Made by a program: the position numbers and the translations under genes. From Labilibaculum manganireducens (GTDB taxonomy: Bacteria > Bacteroidota > Bacteroidia > Bacteroidales > Marinifilaceae): DNA of 64,000 bases. The DNA is taken from NCBI RefSeq assembly GCF_002843385.1, contig NZ_MVDE01000011.1, forward strand, positions 85,547 to 149,546, in the 5' to 3' direction. Of this stretch, positions 56,491 through 64,000 are shown in pieces. Below the pieces are notes generated by a model. The model did no database searches. It had not been told where the DNA came from and worked only from the letters and a program-made list of their open reading frames with translations. Every line of letters starts with the position of its first letter. Position 1 is the first letter of the stretch.

Positions 56491-57540
56491 CTATGCCTGT
56501 GAAATTTGATCGCTGTTACTTACGCCAGCATCTTCGAAACTAGCCATTTGGTTTAGGAAATTTACCGAAGATTCAATAATTGGATAAGCAACCGCAGCTC
56601 CTGTGCCCTCGCCCAAGCGCATTCCTAAATCGAGAATTGGCTCCGCTTTAAGATGCTGAAGCATGTGTTTGTGACCGTTCTCGTTCGATTTGTGTGTAAA
56701 AATACAATATTCCAGAACGTCAGAATTTATTTTTGATGCGGCTAAAAGTGCAGAACTAATAATAAAACCATCAACCAGAATCACCATTTTCAATTCAGCT
56801 GCTTTTAACATTGCTCCAGCGATCATGACAATTTCGAAACCACCGAAATGCGTTAGAATATTTTCAACATAATTATCGCCGTTATAATTAGCAACAGCAT
56901 TTTTCAGTATTTCATATTTCTTTTTCAAACCTTCGTCATCCCATCCGGTACCACGGCCAACACATTCTTTTAAGTCGACTCCAGCTAAAATATGCAATAA
57001 AATAGCTGCCGACGAAGTGTTTCCAATTCCCATTTCACCAAAACCGATAATATTGGAGCCTTCCCGGTGCATTTTATCGCATAGATCTGCACCGCGCTTA
57101 ATTGCTGTTTTAAATTGCTCCGCAGTCATTGCCGGTTCATTCAAATAACTTTTTGTTCCGTAATCTACTTTTGCATTAATAACTCCGGAGCTTTTGTCAA
57201 AATCGAAATTTACACCAGCATCAATTATCCGAATATCTATCCCATTCTGACGACCAAAAACATTAATTGCAGCACCGCCACTAAGAAAATTAGCGACCAT
57301 CTGCCAGGTAACTTCTTGCGGGTAAGGACTAACACCATCAAGCGCAATTCCATGATCTGCGGCAAATACCATGATAGTCGGTTGTTTCAATTCCGGACTC
57401 AAAGTGTTTTGAATACATCCAATTTTTACGGCTAACTTTTCTAAAACACCTAACGATCCAATCGGTTTGGTTTTTAAATCAATTTTATTTTGAAGTTGTT
57501 CCTTTAACTCATTGTTAGGTTTACTTATATTGAAATTCAT
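56491..57540 (-). CDS. cobT: Nicotinate-nucleotide-dimethylbenzimidazole phosphoribosyltransferase, copy 1
   Basis: 349 residues. Activates the lower-ligand base by transferring ribose phosphate from nicotinate mononucleotide. Canonical motifs are TKPIGSLGVLE, FAADHGIALDGVSPYPQEVT, GEMGIGNTSSA (E169, M170) and the catalytic-glutamate loop MRLGEGTGAA near the C-terminus. This copy keeps the usual pocket residues and is the better candidate for the benzimidazole enzyme. It lies immediately upstream of cobS and 41 bp downstream of the second cobT. Confidence 0.95.
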   Translation of the reverse strand: MNFNISKPNNELKEQLQNKIDLKTKPIGSLGVLEKLAVKIGCIQNTLSPELKQPTIMVFAADHGIALDGVSPYPQEVTWQMVANFLSGGAAINVFGRQNGIDIRIIDAGVNFDFDKSSGVINAKVDYGTKSYLNEPAMTAEQFKTAIKRGADLCDKMHREGSNIIGFGEMGIGNTSSAAILLHILAGVDLKECVGRGTGWDDEGLKKKYEILKNAVANYNGDNYVENILTHFGGFEIVMIAGAMLKAAELKMVILVDGFIISSALLAASKINSDVLEYCIFTHKSNENGHKHMLQHLKAEPILDLGMRLGEGTGAAVAYPIIESSVNFLNQMASFEDAGVSNSDQISQA

Positions 57541-57581
57541 GGATTCGATTTTTTTAAAATGTAAAATTAAATATAAAACAA

Positions 57582-58637
57582 TTAGCTGATTGTTTTTACC
57601 TCTTCTGATTCACTGACTCCAGCTTCCTGAAATGAAGCCATTTCATTAATAAATTGAACGGCACTTTTTACAATCGGATAACAAACCATGGCTCCTGTTC
57701 CTTCACCCAACCGCATACCAATATCCAAAATTGGTTCAGCCTTTAAGTAATTTAGCATTTTAATATGAGCTTGCTCATTCGATTTATGGGCAAAAAGGCA
57801 ATATTCCAATACTTTAGGATTGATTTTGGATGCAGCAAGCAAAGCTGAAGTAATGATAAATCCATCAATTAACATAGTCATTTTTAATTCTGCAGCTTTC
57901 AACATGGCACCTGCAATCATAACGACTTCAAATCCTCCAAATTGAGTCAGCACATCAAGGGGATTATTCCCACCATTGTATTTATGCAAAGCTTCATTCA
58001 ATAATTCAAATTTTGATTTTACGCCATTATCATCCAATCCAGTTCCTCTTCCTACACACTCTTCCAGGCTAATATCTGCTAAAAGGCTAAGTATTAACGC
58101 TGCCGATGATGTATTTCCGATTCCTTTTTCTCCAAAAGCAATAAAATTGCATCCATCTTTATGAATTCCTTCAATAATGCCGGCGCCACTCCTAAATCCT
58201 TCAAGACATTGATCTTTTGTCATTGCAGGGCCAAATCGAAAGTTCTTAGTTCCGTAAGCAATTTTTTTATTGATAATATTTAATGATGGATCAAAATCAT
58301 GATCAATACCTGCATCAACAACTTTAAAATTAATATTATGCTGACGCGAAAATACATTTATTGCTGCACCTCCCTGCATATAATTGTAAAGCATTTCATA
58401 GCTAACAGATTTAGGATAAAAACTTACACCATCATCTGCTATTCCATGATCTCCGGCAAATACAACCACTGCAGGATTCTTAATTTCAGGAGATAAACTT
58501 TCTTGAATGCTCCCTATTTGAAATGCAATCTTTTCAAGCATTCCAAGCGAACCAAGGGGTTTTGTTTTCCCATTGATTTTATTTAACAGCTCCTGATCCA
58601 AGGATGTGGATAAGGAGGATATTTTAAATTCCATCAC
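57582..58637 (-). CDS. cobT: CobT paralogue, copy 2 (variant base-binding pocket)
   Basis: 351 residues, clearly homologous to the adjacent cobT over its whole length. The C-terminal catalytic loop MRLGEGTGAM is intact, so it is probably active. It differs where the base binds: GEMGIGNT becomes GEKGIGNT (K171), YPQEVTWQM becomes YPKSVSYEM, and AADHG becomes AGDHG. Adjacent cobT homologues in Sporomusa (ArsA/ArsB) form a heterodimer that activates phenolic bases; here both copies keep the glutamate. The role could be an alternative lower ligand, a heterodimer partner, or simple redundancy. Confidence 0.93.
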   Translation of the reverse strand: MMEFKISSLSTSLDQELLNKINGKTKPLGSLGMLEKIAFQIGSIQESLSPEIKNPAVVVFAGDHGIADDGVSFYPKSVSYEMLYNYMQGGAAINVFSRQHNINFKVVDAGIDHDFDPSLNIINKKIAYGTKNFRFGPAMTKDQCLEGFRSGAGIIEGIHKDGCNFIAFGEKGIGNTSSAALILSLLADISLEECVGRGTGLDDNGVKSKFELLNEALHKYNGGNNPLDVLTQFGGFEVVMIAGAMLKAAELKMTMLIDGFIITSALLAASKINPKVLEYCLFAHKSNEQAHIKMLNYLKAEPILDIGMRLGEGTGAMVCYPIVKSAVQFINEMASFQEAGVSESEEVKTIS

Positions 58638-58770
58638 AATTATTTAAAGGTTTCGAATTTGATTATCGATTAATCATGGCTTTTAAAATACCAAGATCAT
58701 AAATTATTATCTCCCTGTATTCTGAATTTGTCTTATTGTCTATTCCAAATCAAAAATAGTATCGGTTCTG

Positions 58771-59283
58771 TTATAAAGTATTTTTAATTTCAAGTGGTAA
58801 GCCAGATATAATTAAGGTAACACGGTCGGCTTTTTTTGCAATGTATTGATTAATGCTTCCTTGCAAATCATTGAACCTCATAGCCAATTTGTTTTCGGGA
58901 TGTCCACCTAATCCCAATTCATTGGTAACGATTATCCAATCACAATTTTGGTCGAATAGTATTTCTAATTCCTGAATTGCTTCTTGCAAAGATTTTTTAT
59001 CATCCTCTTCATTATCAAAAAAGAAGTTGTTAATCCACAAGGTGATGCAATCTAAAAGTACTACTTTCCCCGAAAAATCATGTCGACTCAAAAACTTCTC
59101 TTCTTCAATAGTAGTCCATTGATTTCCACGTCTGTTTTTATGTATTTCAATTCTGTCACGATGTACTTCGTCCCAAATTCGTGAGGTTGCCAGATAAACG
59201 GGCTGATTACTTAAGGATAGTGCCAGATCTTCAGCAAATAAACTTTTCCCGGAACGTTGTCCTCCTGTAATTAAATGAATCAT
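58771..59283 (-). CDS. cobU: Adenosylcobinamide kinase / adenosylcobinamide-phosphate guanylyltransferase
   Basis: 170-residue bifunctional enzyme that phosphorylates adenosylcobinamide and then adds GMP. The P-loop is GGQRSGKS (7-14). H48 in RIEIHKNRRG is the probable site of the covalent GMP. The motifs LATSRIWDEV, DCITLWINNFF and VTNELGLGGHPE are typical. It lies between cbiB and cobT copy 2. Confidence 0.95.
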   Translation of the reverse strand: MIHLITGGQRSGKSLFAEDLALSLSNQPVYLATSRIWDEVHRDRIEIHKNRRGNQWTTIEEEKFLSRHDFSGKVVLLDCITLWINNFFFDNEEDDKKSLQEAIQELEILFDQNCDWIIVTNELGLGGHPENKLAMRFNDLQGSINQYIAKKADRVTLIISGLPLEIKNTL

Positions 59284-59382
59284 TGCTAACTTCTTTTTGG
59301 ATCAGTATCCTTAATTAATATGGAATATTTAAAGTGTGAAGTTACAAATTAAAGATTCCAGCCGGAATTAAATTTTCCTTTT

Positions 59383-60330
59383 TTATAACAGAATTCCATA
59401 TGGAAAATAGACAGCAATAATGAAAAGAATACTGGCAAAACACACCGAATGGTTGATGTAAAAAAGTTTACAGATGTCTTCGTTTGTTATTTTCCGATTA
59501 TTATCTCCAATAAATGGTTTGTAAACACTTTTACCTTCGTAATCATGAGGTCCGCCAAATTGACAATTTATGATTCCTGCAAGAGCCGATTCCGGGTAGC
59601 CGGCATTTGGACTAAGATGAGCATGTCCATATTTAAAAATGTATAAAAAGCCTTTCGCATTGAGGGTGAGTAATACCATTAGAAAAGCAGTAATACGAGC
59701 GGGAATAAAATTCGCAACATCATCTAATCGGGCAGCAACCCGTCCAAACAAAATGAACTTCTCATTTTTATATCCAATCATGGAATCCATTGTATTAATC
59801 ATTTTATAACACATCATTCCCGGAACTCCGGCAATGGCATAATAAAAAAGAGGAGCAACAACACCATCCGATAAATTTTCTGATAAAGTTTCTAATACAG
59901 CCAAACGTATTTCCTGTTCCGATAGTTTGGATGTATCCCGACCAACAATCCATGATAATCTTTTCCTGCCTGCTTTCAATCCCTTTTCATTAAGGTGTTT
60001 AAATACTTCTGATCCTTCCTGCAACAAGCTTTTATTCGCCAATCCGTAAAAAACCATTATCGAGGTAAGTACAATATAAATTGTACTATTCCAGTTTAAA
60101 GTGATAATACTTAGGTACAAAAAAATAAAATATACAATTGTTGCTAATCCTAAAGTCATTACAGCTCCTTTGAATAATTGGTATTTTCCTTTATTCAGAT
60201 GTTTCGTAAAAAAGGAAATCGTATTACCGAATAAAACGATTGGGTGCGGCAAGCTTCTTGGATCACCAAAAACAAGATCTAAAATGTATCCTATAACAAG
60301 AGGGAGGATTATGAGTTCAATTTGCTCCAT
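59383..60330 (-). CDS. cbiB: Adenosylcobinamide-phosphate synthase
   Basis: Membrane enzyme that attaches (R)-1-amino-2-propanol phosphate (made by CobD) to adenosylcobyric acid. Using the ATG at 60330 (MEQIELIILPLVIGYILD) it has 315 residues. Family segments are DLVFGDPRSLPHPIVLFG, ETLSENLSDGVVAPLFYYA and NPNAGYPESALAGI (here LSPNAGYPESALAG). An upstream ATG at 60396 would add 22 basic residues from inside cobD and is rejected. The first 22 bp overlap the end of cobD, implying coupled translation. Confidence 0.94.
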   Translation of the reverse strand: MEQIELIILPLVIGYILDLVFGDPRSLPHPIVLFGNTISFFTKHLNKGKYQLFKGAVMTLGLATIVYFIFLYLSIITLNWNSTIYIVLTSIMVFYGLANKSLLQEGSEVFKHLNEKGLKAGRKRLSWIVGRDTSKLSEQEIRLAVLETLSENLSDGVVAPLFYYAIAGVPGMMCYKMINTMDSMIGYKNEKFILFGRVAARLDDVANFIPARITAFLMVLLTLNAKGFLYIFKYGHAHLSPNAGYPESALAGIINCQFGGPHDYEGKSVYKPFIGDNNRKITNEDICKLFYINHSVCFASILFIIAVYFPYGILL

Positions 60331-61337
60331 TGAATTAATGCGTCGATTAATAATTGATTTTTTTCTTTGGTTTGTGTCGCGAGGCGGAAATAACAAGAAT
60401 TTAAACCACGAAAATTAGCTGCATCACGAATCAATATTCCAAAGTTCGAAATTAAGAACTTTTTTAGTTCAAAAGCAGATGATTTTTCTAGTTCAACCAA
60501 AAAGAAAGAAGTTTTTGAAGGATGAATTTGCAGACCTGAAATTTTTTGGAGATTTTTCTGAAATTTTTTAGTTTCTGATTTATAGTAATTTACAGGGGGG
60601 AGAAAATCGGTTTTATTTGCCAAAAGGAATTTCCCAGCCTCAATTGCCAGAGAATTTACCGTCCAAGGAGCTTTGTAGAATTGAATATTCTGTACCAATA
60701 CCTTGTTTGAAATCAAATATCCCAATCTCAGGCCGGGAATTGAAAAGTTTTTAGTGAGAGATTTCACCAAAATTAAATTCTTGCACTTATCGAGTAAATC
60801 TATACATGAGTTAATCTCATCAGTAAAATCAATATAAGCTTCATCAATCACAAAAATAGATTTTGAATTGATTTTTAGCATTTCCTCAAGTTCATCCGAT
60901 TCTAAAATATTCCCATTTGGGTTATTAGGATTGCAAATCCAGACCAAGCCTTCTTCAAAAATGGTTTTGCTGGTTAATTCGGCCCAATTAATATAGAATA
61001 GCTTGTGTTTATTGACTTTGCAGGCATCTTCATATTCGGAAAAAGTAGGGATGATGATACTTGAATTAGATTCAGAAAAACATTGTGCAATAAGGTAAAA
61101 GGCTTCCGTAGCGCCATTGGTTGCAATGATTTGATTCTTATTAACATTTAAATGAATCGCCAATGCATCTACCAGACTCTCAGCAGATGCTTCCGGATAA
61201 GAATGTATAGTATCCCAATTATTGAATAGGTGTTGTTTTAGATTTTCGGATTTCCCACCAAACCATACATTACTGCTAAAATTAGCAACAATTGCTTGTT
61301 TATATTGGTAACCATCATCTCCATGTCCGTGTAACAT
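60309..61337 (-). CDS. cobD: L-threonine-O-3-phosphate decarboxylase
   Basis: PLP enzyme of the histidinol-phosphate aminotransferase fold that makes (R)-1-amino-2-propanol phosphate for CbiB. It has 342 residues. The start MLHGHGDDGYQY recalls the HGGN segment of CobD. K196 in SLTKNFSIPGLRLGY is the Schiff-base lysine, and CNPNNPNG and FYKAPWTVNSLA support CobD over HisC. It is the first gene of the cob operon and overlaps cbiB. Confidence 0.92.
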   Translation of the reverse strand: MLHGHGDDGYQYKQAIVANFSSNVWFGGKSENLKQHLFNNWDTIHSYPEASAESLVDALAIHLNVNKNQIIATNGATEAFYLIAQCFSESNSSIIIPTFSEYEDACKVNKHKLFYINWAELTSKTIFEEGLVWICNPNNPNGNILESDELEEMLKINSKSIFVIDEAYIDFTDEINSCIDLLDKCKNLILVKSLTKNFSIPGLRLGYLISNKVLVQNIQFYKAPWTVNSLAIEAGKFLLANKTDFLPPVNYYKSETKKFQKNLQKISGLQIHPSKTSFFLVELEKSSAFELKKFLISNFGILIRDAANFRGLNSCYFRLATQTKEKNQLLIDALIQWSKLNS

Positions 61338-61427
61338 CCTGTTATATAGGTTTTAATGGTGAAATATATTTATTAATTGTGTCTGAAATTTTTATAAAAT
61401 ATAGAACAGAACTTAAACTAAACAGCA

Positions 61428-61461
61428 AGAGTTTACAAATGTAATTACAGATGTAAACTCT
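61428..61461. promoter_or_regulatory. Nested palindrome and possible -7 box upstream of cobD
   Basis: AGAGTTTACA (61428-61437) and TGTAAACTCT (61452-61461) are a perfect 10-bp inverted repeat, and the interior contains another palindrome (TGTAATTACA). On the minus strand TACATTTG (61436-61443) within it matches the -7 consensus, 99 bp before cobD. It could be a cob operator over the promoter or an end-of-pyrD hairpin. I see no cobalamin riboswitch in this gap. Confidence 0.4.
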
Positions 61462-61471
61462 GATATTGCTA

Positions 61472-61493
61472 AATAAAGAAATAATTCTTTATT
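61472..61493 (-). terminator. Possible terminator after pyrD
   Basis: AATAAAGAA and TTCTTTATT form a 9-bp stem with an ATAA loop, 13 bp after the pyrD stop. It is AT-only apart from two pairs, so it is weak. Confidence 0.35.
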
Positions 61494-61506
61494 GTAATGG
61501 ATTGAT

Positions 61507-62421
61507 TTATTGAGTTTTAATCGCCCCTATTAAATCAGTTACATTTTCAACCTGATGTCTGATCATATATTCTTTGATTCCTTCAACAACCTTAACTGTT
61601 ATCTGAGGGTCAATAAAATTAGCAGTTCCGATTTGAATTGCAGAAGCTCCGGCCAGGATAAACTCAATGGCGTCTTTTGCATTCATAATACCACCTAAGC
61701 CAACAATGGGTATATTAACAGCGTTAAAAACCTGCCAAACCATTCGCAAGGCAACCGGTTTCACGCATGGGCCGGATAAACCTCCTGTAACTGTTGATAA
61801 AAGAGGCTTTCTTGTTTCTGAATCTATAGCCATTCCCAATAGCGTATTAATAAGAGACACAGAATCAGCACCTTCTGCTTCAACCGCTTTAGCGATCTCA
61901 GTAATATCCGTTACATTTGGCGACAATTTAACCATTAAATGCTTTTTGTACACTTTACGAACTTCACGAACAACCGATGCTGCAGAAGAACAACTAGTTC
62001 CGAAAGCCATTCCGCCTTCTTTAACGTTCGGACAAGATATATTCAGCTCTATTGCCGGTATTTTATCCAATTCATTAATCATTGCTGCCGTTTCTACGTA
62101 ATCTTCAATTACAGAACCGGAAACGTTAACCAAGATATTTGTATTGTAGTGGTTAATTCTGGGGTAAATATTATCACAAAAATACTCAACTCCTTTATTC
62201 TGCAAACCAACAGCATTTAGCATTCCAGAAGGTGTTTCAGCCATTCGGGGGTAAGGATTTCCTTCCCGATGATGTCTTGTAGTGCCCTTAACTAAAATGC
62301 CGCCTAATTGGCTGATATCAATAAAATCTTCAAATTCTTCACCGTAACCAAAGGTTCCGGAAGCAGTCATTACCGGATTTTTAAGAATCAGATCTTTAAG
62401 CTTAACTTCCAAATTTACCAT
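61507..62421 (-). CDS. pyrD: Dihydroorotate dehydrogenase B, catalytic subunit
   Basis: FMN enzyme that oxidises dihydroorotate to orotate in pyrimidine synthesis. It has 304 residues. The catalytic base is C130 in [15 protein letters not shown], diagnostic of class 1 (class 2 uses serine). K46 in [14 protein letters not shown] and the FMN-phosphate segments VGLGGIM and ASAIQIGTA are present. The first 7 bp overlap the end of pyrK, which supplies the electron-transfer subunit, confirming class 1B. Confidence 0.96.
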   Translation of the reverse strand: MVNLEVKLKDLILKNPVMTASGTFGYGEEFEDFIDISQLGGILVKGTTRHHREGNPYPRMAETPSGMLNAVGLQNKGVEYFCDNIYPRINHYNTNILVNVSGSVIEDYVETAAMINELDKIPAIELNISCPNVKEGGMAFGTSCSSAASVVREVRKVYKKHLMVKLSPNVTDITEIAKAVEAEGADSVSLINTLLGMAIDSETRKPLLSTVTGGLSGPCVKPVALRMVWQVFNAVNIPIVGLGGIMNAKDAIEFILAGASAIQIGTANFIDPQITVKVVEGIKEYMIRHQVENVTDLIGAIKTQ

Positions 62422-63176
62422 TTCAACTCATTTATATTGAACACCGGACCTTCAGTGCATGTACATATATTACCTCTTTTTGTGTCAGTTACACAGCATA
62501 AACAAGCTCCAAATCCACAAGCCATAGTGTTTTCCAGTGAAACCTCACATGGAATATTTTTGCTTTTTGAGTAAGCTGCTACAGCCTTCATCATTGGCTC
62601 TGGCCCACAGGTGAAAGTATAATCAAACTTCTCATTAAGAACAGAATGTTGCGTAGGATAGCCTTTTTCGCCAATTGAGCCATCTTCGGTAGTCACGAAT
62701 ATACGACCGTACTGTTTGTAAGGATCTAATTCAACGGCATCATAGGCAGACCGTACACCCAATATGGTTGTCACTTCATTTCCGGCGTCTTTAAGATGTT
62801 TTGCCAAGTATAATAAAGGAGCAACACCACAGCCACCACCAATTAAAAGAGTTTTAGAGTTCTTAGGGATAGAGTATTGATTTCCTAACGGAAAAACGAT
62901 ATTAAGCTTGTCTCCAAGGAGTAATTCGCCTAATTTGGCAGTGCCTTCTCCAATCTTTTTAATGTATAATTTGATGATATTCTTTTCGTAATCAACAAAA
63001 TGGATGGACAAAGGTCTTCTGAGGAAGGTATTGGCTGTATTTTCGACAAGAACGTTAACAAATTGCCCTGGCTTAATGTCAGGTAAAGGCGCTGATGCCT
63101 TTACATCAATAACAAAAGTCCCGTCATTAAGCTCTTCCTTGTGCAGTACCTCAAAGTCCTGTACTAATTTTTTCAT
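62415..63176 (-). CDS. pyrK: Dihydroorotate dehydrogenase B, electron-transfer subunit
   Basis: Carries FAD and a [2Fe-2S] cluster and passes electrons from PyrD to NAD+. It has 253 residues. The flavin segment is [10 protein letters not shown], the NAD-binding segment [12 protein letters not shown], and the cluster cysteines lie at C220, C225, C228 and C240 ([10 protein letters not shown] ... CTCTEGPVF). It is upstream of pyrD in a two-gene operon with a 7-bp overlap. Its own promoter must lie in the 62 bp after the XRE gene. Confidence 0.96.
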   Translation of the reverse strand: MKKLVQDFEVLHKEELNDGTFVIDVKASAPLPDIKPGQFVNVLVENTANTFLRRPLSIHFVDYEKNIIKLYIKKIGEGTAKLGELLLGDKLNIVFPLGNQYSIPKNSKTLLIGGGCGVAPLLYLAKHLKDAGNEVTTILGVRSAYDAVELDPYKQYGRIFVTTEDGSIGEKGYPTQHSVLNEKFDYTFTCGPEPMMKAVAAYSKSKNIPCEVSLENTMACGFGACLCCVTDTKRGNICTCTEGPVFNINELKW

Positions 63177-63238
63177 GGTGCCTGGTTGTATTTTAAACTG
63201 TTAAGTATAAACGCAGGCAAAGATAAGCTAAAAAATAT

Positions 63239-63667
63239 TTAAGAGGGATTGTATTCTTTAAAAGTTTTATCTGTGTAAAACACGACTACTTTCTCTATCT
63301 GTTTTCCAGATGTAAATGCACTCATTTCCAGCATAGGTTCAGGGTTTGAGCGCGGAATATTAATTGTTTCCTTATTTAATTTAGGAGGATGATTGGGTAG
63401 AGTTTCAAGTGGTGCCCGGCTTATTTCCGGTTCTTGAAATAAAGAAGGTGAATCTTGTGACTTATACATATTGCCCATTCCTGAAATAAGCCAATTAGGG
63501 TCAATTGAAGGAAATGATGTTAGTATTTTTTGAACAAAGTCAAGACTTGGGTTGTTACGACCGGATAGAATATGAGAAATACTAGACCGCTGAACACCAA
63601 TTGTGTCTGCAAATTTTGAAGAGGTTAAACCTTCACTATTAATCAGCTGAACTATTCGGTTCTTCAT
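63239..63667 (-). CDS. XRE-family helix-turn-helix regulator
   Basis: 142 residues. The N-terminal HTH (about 10-65) reads LTSSKFADTIGVQRSSISHI followed by LSGRNNPSLDFVQKIL, with the WLISGMG ending common to Bacteroidota regulators. The C-terminal 70 residues are Pro-rich and end VVFYTDKTFKEYNPS, a tail with no known ligand domain. It may autoregulate through the inverted repeat at 63767-63795. The target genes are unknown; pyrKD lie downstream on the same strand. Confidence 0.88.
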   Translation of the reverse strand: MKNRIVQLINSEGLTSSKFADTIGVQRSSISHILSGRNNPSLDFVQKILTSFPSIDPNWLISGMGNMYKSQDSPSLFQEPEISRAPLETLPNHPPKLNKETINIPRSNPEPMLEMSAFTSGKQIEKVVVFYTDKTFKEYNPS

Positions 63668-63718
63668 TCTTAAGTTGTTTATATGTGAATTTTACAGATG
63701 TTAACTTTAATAACATTA

Positions 63719-63749
63719 CAAATTTAAAATAATAATTACAAAAGCCAAA
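63719..63749 (-). promoter_or_regulatory. Promoter of the XRE regulator gene
   Basis: On the minus strand TTTG (63746-63749) and TAAATTTG (63719-63726) are separated by exactly 19 bp, a very good match to the Bacteroidota -33/-7 pair. The start codon is about 50 bp downstream. Confidence 0.65.
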
Positions 63750-63766
63750 ACATTTGTAAAAATAAT

Positions 63767-63795
63767 GTTCACATTAGTGATTTACTAATGTGAAC
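63767..63795. promoter_or_regulatory. Perfect inverted repeat, candidate XRE operator
   Basis: GTTCACATTAGT and ACTAATGTGAAC are perfect 12-bp arms around a 5-bp centre. It lies between the XRE promoter and an opposing promoter box, has no T run, and has the size of a dimeric HTH operator. Confidence 0.55.
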
Positions 63796-63837
63796 TAGTA
63801 GAAACGAGATGTTCGAATTGTAATCGTCGAGCATTAT

Positions 63838-63845
63838 TACTTTTG
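63838..63845 (+). promoter_or_regulatory. Plus-strand -7 promoter box near the window end
   Basis: TACTTTTG with TTG at 63818-63820 (17-bp spacer) points out of the window. No plus-strand gene starts before the window ends; the first ATG (63880) opens only six codons. Confidence 0.45.
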
Positions 63846-64000
63846 TAAACATCTCATTTGTATCACAAATAGAGTATTTATGCACAGTACCTCTCTTTAA
63901 AAGATATTTAATTAATGAACCTGTTAGATTCTATTTCTTGAACAATATTAAATTCATCAGCAATAGAATTATAAAGTGACTGAATATCACGCTATTTAAT
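63846..64000. other. Gene-free window end
   Basis: No complete gene. A minus-strand frame ending at 63908 reads RDIQSLYNSIADEFNIVQEI and a few more residues before its stop, but a TAG precedes it at 63992-63994. It could be the end of a frameshifted gene, or chance. Confidence 0.3.

Noticed and set aside
61338..61506. Cobalamin riboswitch before cobD
   Set aside because: I could not find the conserved B12-box or a matching fold; only palindromes are present.
63908..63991. Coding-looking minus-strand frame at the right edge
   Set aside because: It is only about 27 codons, preceded by a stop, with no start; it may be a frameshifted gene end, but the window stops there.

Overview
The window is a 64 kb stretch of an AT-rich bacterial chromosome from the phylum Bacteroidota, probably a facultatively anaerobic member of the order Marinilabiliales (Marinifilaceae-like). 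The placement rests on several signs. Promoters have the TAnnTTTG -7 box typical of the phylum, and clear Shine-Dalgarno sequences are largely absent. The rpmB-rpmG-DUF4295 ribosomal cluster is present, as are a monomeric isocitrate dehydrogenase, a RelA-type protein with a dead hydrolase site and an anaerobe-style 2-hydroxyacyl-CoA dehydratase/activator pair. The genus is inferred, not proven. I saw no rRNA, tRNA, CRISPR array, insertion sequence or prophage.

Layout. (1) 1-10.4 kb is a haem-precursor region: hemC (cut by the window edge), hemB and hemE on the plus strand, hemD-hemL on the minus strand. Between them lie a double-cubane-type dehydratase with its ATP-dependent activator, a TerB-like gene, a 21-bp phased repeat tract, two unknown genes and a PLP-dependent threonine/serine dehydratase. 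(2) 10.5-23 kb holds housekeeping genes on the plus strand: relA, dnaX, icd, ferritin, a small lipoprotein, secA and lgt. (3) 22.9-33 kb holds a seven-unit 41/42-bp tandem repeat, a membrane-anchored MutS-like ATPase, an orphan beta-rich protein, proBA, an M3 oligopeptidase and a YitT-type membrane protein. (4) 33.4-43.2 kb holds rpmB-rpmG-DUF4295, ftsY, rimO, a DEDDh exonuclease, tpx, clpC and gyrA. (5) 43.2-55 kb holds two secreted TPR proteins, a FIST protein/hybrid histidine kinase pair, a two-domain adenylate kinase fusion, small unknown genes, a TRIC channel, maeB, a scrap of an acyl-CoA synthetase gene and a Bax-like glucosaminidase lipoprotein. (6) 55-61.4 kb is a minus-strand cobalamin nucleotide-loop operon, cobD-cbiB-cobU-cobT-cobT-cobS-cobC, with two adjacent cobT paralogues. 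(7) 61.5-64 kb holds pyrD-pyrK and an XRE regulator whose upstream region carries a perfect inverted repeat between divergent promoters.

How the genes fit together. HemL, HemB, HemC, HemD and HemE cover glutamate-semialdehyde to uroporphyrinogen/coproporphyrinogen, the tetrapyrrole trunk. The cob operon attaches the aminopropanol arm and lower ligand to a corrin ring. PyrD/PyrK make a dihydroorotate dehydrogenase of the NAD-linked 1B class. SecA and Lgt act in export and lipoprotein maturation.

The observations I consider most worth a second look are: a 75-76 bp element present twice (5' of proB and just 3' of cobC), conserved at both ends with an unrelated 13-14 nt centre; the tandem cobT paralogues; the fused adenylate kinase whose second AMP site is altered; the dehydratase/activator pair; the 21-bp phased repeat tract; and the 41/42-bp hairpin-containing tandem repeat.
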